From positions 1 to 55,589 of the forward strand of contig DIWF01000001.1 in the NCBI GenBank assembly GCA_002422545.1: a stretch of 55,589 nucleotides of DNA, read 5' to 3'. Origin of the DNA: Firmicutes bacterium UBA6113 (lineage in GTDB: Bacteria > Bacillota > Clostridia > Tissierellales > Sedimentibacteraceae). Position 1 is the stretch's first letter, and every line of letters begins with the position of its first letter. Position numbers and translations under genes: made by a program. This document shows positions 50,422 to 55,589 of this stretch, one piece after another. The notes beneath the pieces are model-generated. The model was not told where the DNA came from and did no database searches. It saw only the letters and a program-made list of their open reading frames with translations.

Positions 50422-52350
50422 TTAGCTGTTCATGTCAATGGAATACATCTTGATTTTTCTGTATATAGTTGCTCTGCTTATATTCAAATCACTGGCAGCC
50501 ATGATTATATTTCCCTTGTTGGCTGAAAGTGCCTTTACTATGCTTTCTTTTTCAATATCCTTAAGGTTATATGACTTGGCTGTTTTTTCATGTTCCTTGA
50601 AGTCATTTGCCCTTTCAGTGCTTTTAGGGAATGTAACACTGCTTATGAGAACTTTGTCCGACATGTAGTATGCCCTTTGAACAATATTTTTCAGTTCTCT
50701 TACATTTCCTGTCCACTGGTGCTTCATGAGCATTTCCTCAAAATAAGGGCTGAATTTTTTATGTATCCCGTCATTTTCTTCATTGAGCCCCTTCAAAAAA
50801 TACCTTGCAAGTTCAATGATGTCATCCTTCCTTTGCCTTAATGGAGGTATCTTTAAGTTGATTACATTTAGTCTGAAATACAAATCCTGTCTGAAGGAAC
50901 CTTTTGACACTTCATCTATGAGGTTACGGTTTGTTGCCGAAATAACCCTTACATCAAGGTCTCTTTCAAAGGAGCCTCCTATTCTCACAATTTTGTTGTT
51001 GTCCAGGACCCTCAATAGTTTTGGCTGTACTTCAAGAGGAACTTCTCCAATTTCATCGAGAAAAATCGTACCGCCGTTGGCAAGTTCAAACTTGCCGGGC
51101 CTTCCTCCTTTTACGGCTCCTGTGAATGAACCGCTTTCATATCCGAAGAGCTCGCTTTCAAAAAGCTCTTTTGGAATGGCAGAGCAGTTTATTGCAATAA
51201 ACGGACCGCTGCTTCTGTTGCTTTCGTTGTGAATTGACTGGGCATAAAGTTCCTTGCCCGTTCCGCTTTCCCCTTCAATCAATACAGAGCAGTTTGTCTT
51301 GGAAATTTTTTTGGCGGTATTGATGAGCTCATTCATTCTCACATCTGTTGTTACGATACTATCAAAAGTATAGTTTGCATAAAATCCTGCAAGCCTGCTT
51401 ACTTCCTTCCTCACCTGCTTTGCTTCCTTCATGAGCATGACGGCTCCTGTAACTTCATTGCCCACAGTTATGGGAGAAATGTTCAATGAACATTCTATTT
51501 TTTTTGCTCCTATTGAAATTGTATAATCGGAAAAGTTCATTTTATTTTTGTTTTCAAGTATGTTGTGCTTGATGTCTATTCCTTTAAATGCTTTGCCAAT
51601 ATCAATTTTAAAAATTTCTTCTTCTTCCATACGGAAAAGATCCTTAATCTTGTTGTTTATGCGCATTACATTAAGCGAACTGTCAACAACCATTATGCCG
51701 TCAAGTATGGCGTCGAAGGTTGTATCCATAAGGTGGTATGATTCTGCAATCATCAGCTGTTTTTCAATGCAGGTTGCACTTGAAACTGCAATGCCGTACG
51801 TGTGTGTCTGCACATCCCTTGCTCGTCCTGATATGTCAAAACAACCTATTACTTCCCCCTTGCTGTTATGTATGGGAGCTGCAGAACAAGTCCACTGGTG
51901 ATGATATTCGCAGTAGTGTTCCGGACCTATGACCTGTATTGGTTTGTCAACAGCAAGACATGTTCCTATGGCATTGGTGCCAACACTTTTTTCATCCCAC
52001 AGGGATCCTTTCACAAAATTTATGGTGTTGTGAATGTCTTTAATATCGCTGTTGATAATCAGGTCGATAATTATTCCTTTTTCATCTGTAAGAACCACAC
52101 TGTAACTTGTGCCCTTGACCATCTCATAAACGTTTTCCATAATAGGACGTGTGAGCCTTATCATTTCTCTTTTGTTGTATATGCTTTTTTCCAGCACATC
52201 ATCTTCAACTTTTGTTCCTTTTCCGGACTTGTAATCAACACCGAGCTTTTCACACCTTTGCCAGGATTCCAATACATCCGCTTTTATATTTTTAAGAACA
52301 ACTCCTTCTTCCACATAGGACTGCCATTTTTCCCTTAATTCACTGAACAA
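50422..52350 (-). CDS. acoR: AcoR-type sigma-54-dependent transcriptional activator
   Basis: 642-aa enhancer-binding protein. Residues about 50-190 are a GAF domain (VGTNAIGTCLA, then YHHQWTCSAAPIHNSKGEVIG), and about 205-320 a PAS-like domain. The AAA+ domain follows: Walker A GESGTGKE, the sigma-54 contact loop GSFTGA, Walker B GTIFLDEIGEV and the PPLRQRKDDI arginine region. The C-terminal Fis-type helix-turn-helix is AASDLNISRATIYRKI. It senses acetoin or a product and drives the sigma-54 aco promoter. The start is TTG 52350 behind AAGGAGATGATAAT. It is monocistronic, transcribed towards the operon. Confidence 0.93.
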   Translation of the reverse strand: MFSELREKWQSYVEEGVVLKNIKADVLESWQRCEKLGVDYKSGKGTKVEDDVLEKSIYNKREMIRLTRPIMENVYEMVKGTSYSVVLTDEKGIIIDLIINSDIKDIHNTINFVKGSLWDEKSVGTNAIGTCLAVDKPIQVIGPEHYCEYHHQWTCSAAPIHNSKGEVIGCFDISGRARDVQTHTYGIAVSSATCIEKQLMIAESYHLMDTTFDAILDGIMVVDSSLNVMRINNKIKDLFRMEEEEIFKIDIGKAFKGIDIKHNILENKNKMNFSDYTISIGAKKIECSLNISPITVGNEVTGAVMLMKEAKQVRKEVSRLAGFYANYTFDSIVTTDVRMNELINTAKKISKTNCSVLIEGESGTGKELYAQSIHNESNRSSGPFIAINCSAIPKELFESELFGYESGSFTGAVKGGRPGKFELANGGTIFLDEIGEVPLEVQPKLLRVLDNNKIVRIGGSFERDLDVRVISATNRNLIDEVSKGSFRQDLYFRLNVINLKIPPLRQRKDDIIELARYFLKGLNEENDGIHKKFSPYFEEMLMKHQWTGNVRELKNIVQRAYYMSDKVLISSVTFPKSTERANDFKEHEKTAKSYNLKDIEKESIVKALSANKGNIIMAASDLNISRATIYRKIKMYSIDMNS

Positions 52351-52488
52351 ATTATCATCTCCTTAATTTTTTAGATGATTGTGATTATGAATATATTAGA
52401 TGTATAATGATAACACATTTATTCTTTGTATTCAATTATTTTCATACTGCCAATTATGACAACCAGCAATCAATCTTATGGTATCACA

Positions 52489-52974
52489 TCATTTGCTCCA
52501 TGTTTTTAGAATGCTCCATTTTATATTTGTTTCACTTTCCATCACGCCAACTACCACATCACCATTTTTGTCATGCTCAAAGTAATGCTCCAAAGTGAGC
52601 TTCAAAACATCAATATACTTGCGGTGCAACACTTTTTCTTTTGGAATCCAGTGAAGGGTTCCTTCATCATTTTGTACAACACACCTGATATTTGTTTTTC
52701 CAAAATAGATGTAATTTATGACTGTTTCATTTTTTTCTCTTCTTAAAAGTATATATTTAAGGCATAAATCTTCCAGTTTGTCTTCCCTCAAGCCTGTTTC
52801 CTCATAAATTTCCCTTAGAACTGCTTCAAGAGGAGTGTTCATTTCCTCCGGTTCAATATGACCGCCAACACCGTACCAAAAACCAGGCATAAGTTTGTTT
52901 GTTTCTGATCTATCCATCAAAAGAACATCATCACCATTCATTAAAAAAGCTGTTGCAATATTTCTGAATTTCAT
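52489..52974 (-). CDS. NUDIX hydrolase
   Basis: 161-aa NUDIX protein with the box GVGGHIEPEEMNTPLEAVLREIYEETGL (GX5EX7REUXEEXGU). The N-terminus NIATAFLMNGDDVLLMDRSE resembles 8-oxo-dGTP diphosphatase-like members. It would hydrolyse a nucleoside diphosphate linked to a moiety X. It starts 3 bp after the stop of the large FAD-oxidoreductase gene, hence in the same transcript. The exact substrate is unknown. Confidence 0.9.
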   Translation of the reverse strand: MKFRNIATAFLMNGDDVLLMDRSETNKLMPGFWYGVGGHIEPEEMNTPLEAVLREIYEETGLREDKLEDLCLKYILLRREKNETVINYIYFGKTNIRCVVQNDEGTLHWIPKEKVLHRKYIDVLKLTLEHYFEHDKNGDVVVGVMESETNIKWSILKTWSK

Positions 52975-52977
52975 TTC

Positions 52978-55437
52978 TCACCTCATATCAACCGACACTT
53001 CAAGTATAGCGCCGTTATTAAGAACAATTTGTTTAAGTATATCTGTGTCAATATGCTGGACTGCAGTGTCTTTGTCAATTGCAATTGATGATGCAATTCC
53101 TGCGGCTTCCCCCATTATCATGTACTGGGGCTCCATTCTCAGTGATGAATATGCAATATGGCTTGCAGACACGCAAACAGTCACAATCAGGTTGTCTGCT
53201 TCGGAAATTTTAGGCATCATTATCCTGTATGGAATTTGATAAGGAGTAACGGGAATTTGCAGCTCTCCTTCGTTTTGTACGTATCCGTCCAATGTCAGAT
53301 ATCTTTGTACATTGTGAGAATCTATGTTGTATGAACCCATTCCAATGGCATCATCTTTTAATTTTTCATGACGGATATCTCGTTCTGTCATCACAAAATC
53401 ACCTACCATCCTCCTTGCTTCTCTTATGTATAGCTGGTACGGCCAATAATCATTGTCAATAAATTCATCCCCTGCATAACCCCATTTCTTCGCATCAACT
53501 CTAAGTTCTGCCGGCACTGCTTCATCATTTGCCGCAAAATACAAGAGGCCTTGTATATACTCCCTGTGTTCTTTTTTAATTATTTCTCTCTGCTGATAAT
53601 CAGCTTCAGGATACAGGTAGCTTCCTCCTATGTAATCTGTGGAAAAAGGTCCCGAATTATTTATGTCATACTTGTTGTTTGGCAGTGGACCGAAAAAAAT
53701 TATATCTGAAAACTTAATGCTTCGACCTTCACTTTCCTTTAAGAAGTTAAGCCATGCTGCAATAAGCAGATATCTTTCCCTTCTGTAGTTTTCAGGCTTT
53801 GAAAATGGTATTTTGTTGTTTGGATTGTTTGTTAGACACAATCTGTAATTGTATGCCTGCACCAGATTATCACCGTTGCCTGAAGCTCCGGGAAGTCTGG
53901 TGGAAATCTCTTCATATAAAGTTCCATTCTTATCAAGAGCCTTTAAGTTGTAATAAAAGTTATTTCTCCCAAGAGGAGGCAACACCCCCGCAAAACTTTC
54001 CTGGTAAACATCATTGCTTTCCCTGCCCACTGTGTATGATACATTTGATTTTGCCATGAGATCACCTTCATAGGTGCTGTCGATGAAAACCTGTCCATAA
54101 AACAAAGAACCATCCAGCATTTCAATGCTCATTATTGAAGGGCCGTCCTTTTTTACACCGCTCTTTTCCTTTAATAGGCTGTTGAAATAAACATGAATAT
54201 TTTCCTCTTGTAGCATTTTTTTGAATATCACTTCTGCAACATGGGGTTCGTAAAACCAGCTTACATTTTTCTTGTAATGCTTTCCTGCCAATTCAAAAAA
54301 TTCTTTTGTCATTCCTCCTATTACTTTAATGTTTCCGTGGTCCGTGTAGCTTAATCCTCCGGAAACCATGCCTCCCAAGTGATTTGTCTGTTCTATTAAA
54401 GCAACGTCCTTTCCTTCCCTTGAAGCAGAAACGGCCGCCATTATTCCCGAAGCTGTTCCGCCGTAAACAACAACGTCATAAAATAAAGGAAACTTTACAT
54501 AATCAACCTTCATGGGCTGCTGCCTGAGTTTAATGTTTGAAGACCTGTAATCTTCATTGTCAATTGTGAACCTTACCTGCTCCGTTCCGAAAAATCTTCC
54601 AAAAGTGTTTGTTATTCTCTGAAGAATCATTCCTTCATGCATGGCCTCCACATCCATATGGTTTAGAAATTCCTTGTTTAAATCAATGTGAAGCGTCCTG
54701 TCCATATCCATGTCTAGCTTGTTCAGGCGGCTTTTTTTTGAAAGCACCCTCACATCACCTAGAACAATATCCTGATAGACAGAAGTAAAAACTTCCTCTG
54801 TTATATCATTTGTCCTGAATTCTATATTTTCTGATACATTTCTTATTTTCATGTCTTTGAAATCAGGAAAATAAAGATTGATTTCTTCAGTTAAATTAAA
54901 GTTCCTGATAATTTCACTTAAGTAATACGTCTTGTGGTCTATTGCTTTATTGTCTTCCAAATCAGAGGAAACTTCATGTACTTCATCGGTAGTAACAACA
55001 GACTTCACAAGCCCCACACCCATGGCATAATAATCAACGGTCTTTTTATTTTCCCATACAGTTGTAACCTCTACTGCACTGTACATTTCAATTGGAGTGG
55101 AAACCATTGTGTTTGTTGAAGTAATTGTCCGGACGCCTCCTCCCTTTACAGACCAATGTCTCCCTTCTTCAACGGGACCCATCATGAGAATTTCTCCATT
55201 GTTTGAATAGTTCATCAGATTTTTTCTGAAATAATTTTCTTCCTGTGAAACTGTCAACATTGCCTTATTGTCTGTAACCTGAATTACGGAAATATTGACT
55301 TCATCGGCATATTTTGTCCTTAACTGCATCATGTCTTCACTTGTATAATCTACAGTCATTTCAAAAATTTCATCATTTTCTGCCGTAATGTAAGTGTATT
55401 TTGTATCCGTCAAAACAGGAAAATAATCAATGACCAT
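52978..55437 (-). CDS. GerMN-like / FAD-dependent oxidoreductase fusion, membrane-anchored; 5' end incomplete
   Basis: 819 aa from ATG 55437. Residues 1-150 resemble the YFP-type beta domain of clostridial lipoproteins. Residues about 180-310 resemble GerMN (INLYFPDFKD, then LHIDLNKEF and ITNTFGRFF). From about 330 there is a complete FAD_oxidored domain (YDVVVYGGTASGIMAA, then HLGGMVSGGLSYTD and FIDSTYEGDLMAKS). ATG 55437 has no RBS, and the frame stays open upstream to 55575, encoding a hydrophobic anchor (IVFIIAFAFLLY) and an acidic linker, then hits TAG (55576-55578). So the true start is missing, disrupted or beyond a window-edge error. The FAD domain would sit outside the membrane. Function unknown. 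Confidence 0.7.
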   Translation of the reverse strand: MVIDYFPVLTDTKYTYITAENDEIFEMTVDYTSEDMMQLRTKYADEVNISVIQVTDNKAMLTVSQEENYFRKNLMNYSNNGEILMMGPVEEGRHWSVKGGGVRTITSTNTMVSTPIEMYSAVEVTTVWENKKTVDYYAMGVGLVKSVVTTDEVHEVSSDLEDNKAIDHKTYYLSEIIRNFNLTEEINLYFPDFKDMKIRNVSENIEFRTNDITEEVFTSVYQDIVLGDVRVLSKKSRLNKLDMDMDRTLHIDLNKEFLNHMDVEAMHEGMILQRITNTFGRFFGTEQVRFTIDNEDYRSSNIKLRQQPMKVDYVKFPLFYDVVVYGGTASGIMAAVSASREGKDVALIEQTNHLGGMVSGGLSYTDHGNIKVIGGMTKEFFELAGKHYKKNVSWFYEPHVAEVIFKKMLQEENIHVYFNSLLKEKSGVKKDGPSIMSIEMLDGSLFYGQVFIDSTYEGDLMAKSNVSYTVGRESNDVYQESFAGVLPPLGRNNFYYNLKALDKNGTLYEEISTRLPGASGNGDNLVQAYNYRLCLTNNPNNKIPFSKPENYRRERYLLIAAWLNFLKESEGRSIKFSDIIFFGPLPNNKYDINNSGPFSTDYIGGSYLYPEADYQQREIIKKEHREYIQGLLYFAANDEAVPAELRVDAKKWGYAGDEFIDNDYWPYQLYIREARRMVGDFVMTERDIRHEKLKDDAIGMGSYNIDSHNVQRYLTLDGYVQNEGELQIPVTPYQIPYRIMMPKISEADNLIVTVCVSASHIAYSSLRMEPQYMIMGEAAGIASSIAIDKDTAVQHIDTDILKQIVLNNGAILEVSVDMR

Positions 55438-55589
55438 CCCAATATGAGGCCGTGGTTCCTCATCATCAGGCTCCGTGATCTCTCCCGGCTCATCTATTGG
55501 TTCTTTCAGATAAATTTCATATATGGAATATAAAAGAAAAGCAAATGCTATAATAAATACAATGTAAATTGGACCCTAAGTCAAGGACA

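Noticed and set aside
1..55589. CRISPR array, prophage, insertion sequence, tRNA or rRNA
   Set aside because: No regularly spaced repeats, transposase or phage genes, tRNA cloverleaf or rRNA sequence was recognised anywhere in the window.

Overview
The window is 55.6 kb of AT-rich DNA with short intergenic gaps, strong AGGAGG-type ribosome binding sites, several TTG starts and many intrinsic terminators. It carries SigI/RsgI, BioY, AcoR/AcoX, DegV, a GerMN-like domain, domains resembling the spore cortex enzyme SleC, and a peroxiredoxin gene with an in-frame TGA at the catalytic Cys position. Together these point to an anaerobic, probably spore-forming Clostridia/Tissierellia-type Firmicute that uses selenocysteine. 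I see no rRNA, tRNA, CRISPR array, prophage or insertion sequence. This looks like ordinary chromosome.

Layout. 0.2-6.2 kb: zinc alcohol dehydrogenase, a nucleoid-associated protein, a secreted GH18 enzyme, and birA-bioY behind a BirA operator. A small protein with a SleC-like domain then converges on a DUF1653 gene across a 60-nt perfect palindrome. 6.3-11.6 kb: an autoregulated marR-MATE operon, an ackA-idi-citG operon and ndk. 11.7-20 kb: a stalk-domain protein and a six-gene operon of a PotABCD-like ABC transporter, adenine deaminase and an MTA/SAH-deaminase-like enzyme. 20-26.5 kb: DEAD-box helicase, sigI-rsgI, a flavin reductase, a chemoreceptor behind a SigD-like promoter, and a nitroreductase. 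26.7-30.7 kb: a polar amino-acid ABC importer with an M20 amidohydrolase. 30.7-32.5 kb: an operon of predicted selenocysteine peroxiredoxin, an Fe-S protein and MsrB. The peroxiredoxin is interrupted by TGA and will be missed by ordinary ORF calling.

32.6-42.5 kb: DegV, a DUF4153 membrane protein with a 46-aa basic companion, a ferritin-like protein, an OAH-sulfhydrylase-type PLP enzyme, and an archaeal/plant-type D-aminoacyl-tRNA deacylase (DTD2/GEK1 family). A second SleC-like-domain protein, a CBS protein, a ferredoxin, DUF421 and a YjdF-like membrane protein follow. 42.6-52.4 kb: an acetoin dehydrogenase locus. AcoR (sigma-54 activator) has TCTCA-N3-TGAGA palindromes and a -24/-12 promoter downstream. 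These are followed by two small uncharacterised proteins (DUF6506 and Lin0512 families), acoA, acoB, acoX, acoC, acoL and, beyond a terminator, a second acoX. 52.5-55.6 kb: a NUDIX hydrolase and a membrane-anchored GerMN-like/FAD-oxidoreductase fusion whose 5' end is not intact in the window.

How the genes fit together: acetoin is split to acetyl-CoA plus acetaldehyde. An alcohol dehydrogenase, an acetate kinase and an aldehyde-linked tRNA proofreading enzyme in the same 50 kb would suit a cell that handles C2 intermediates, but that link is inference.
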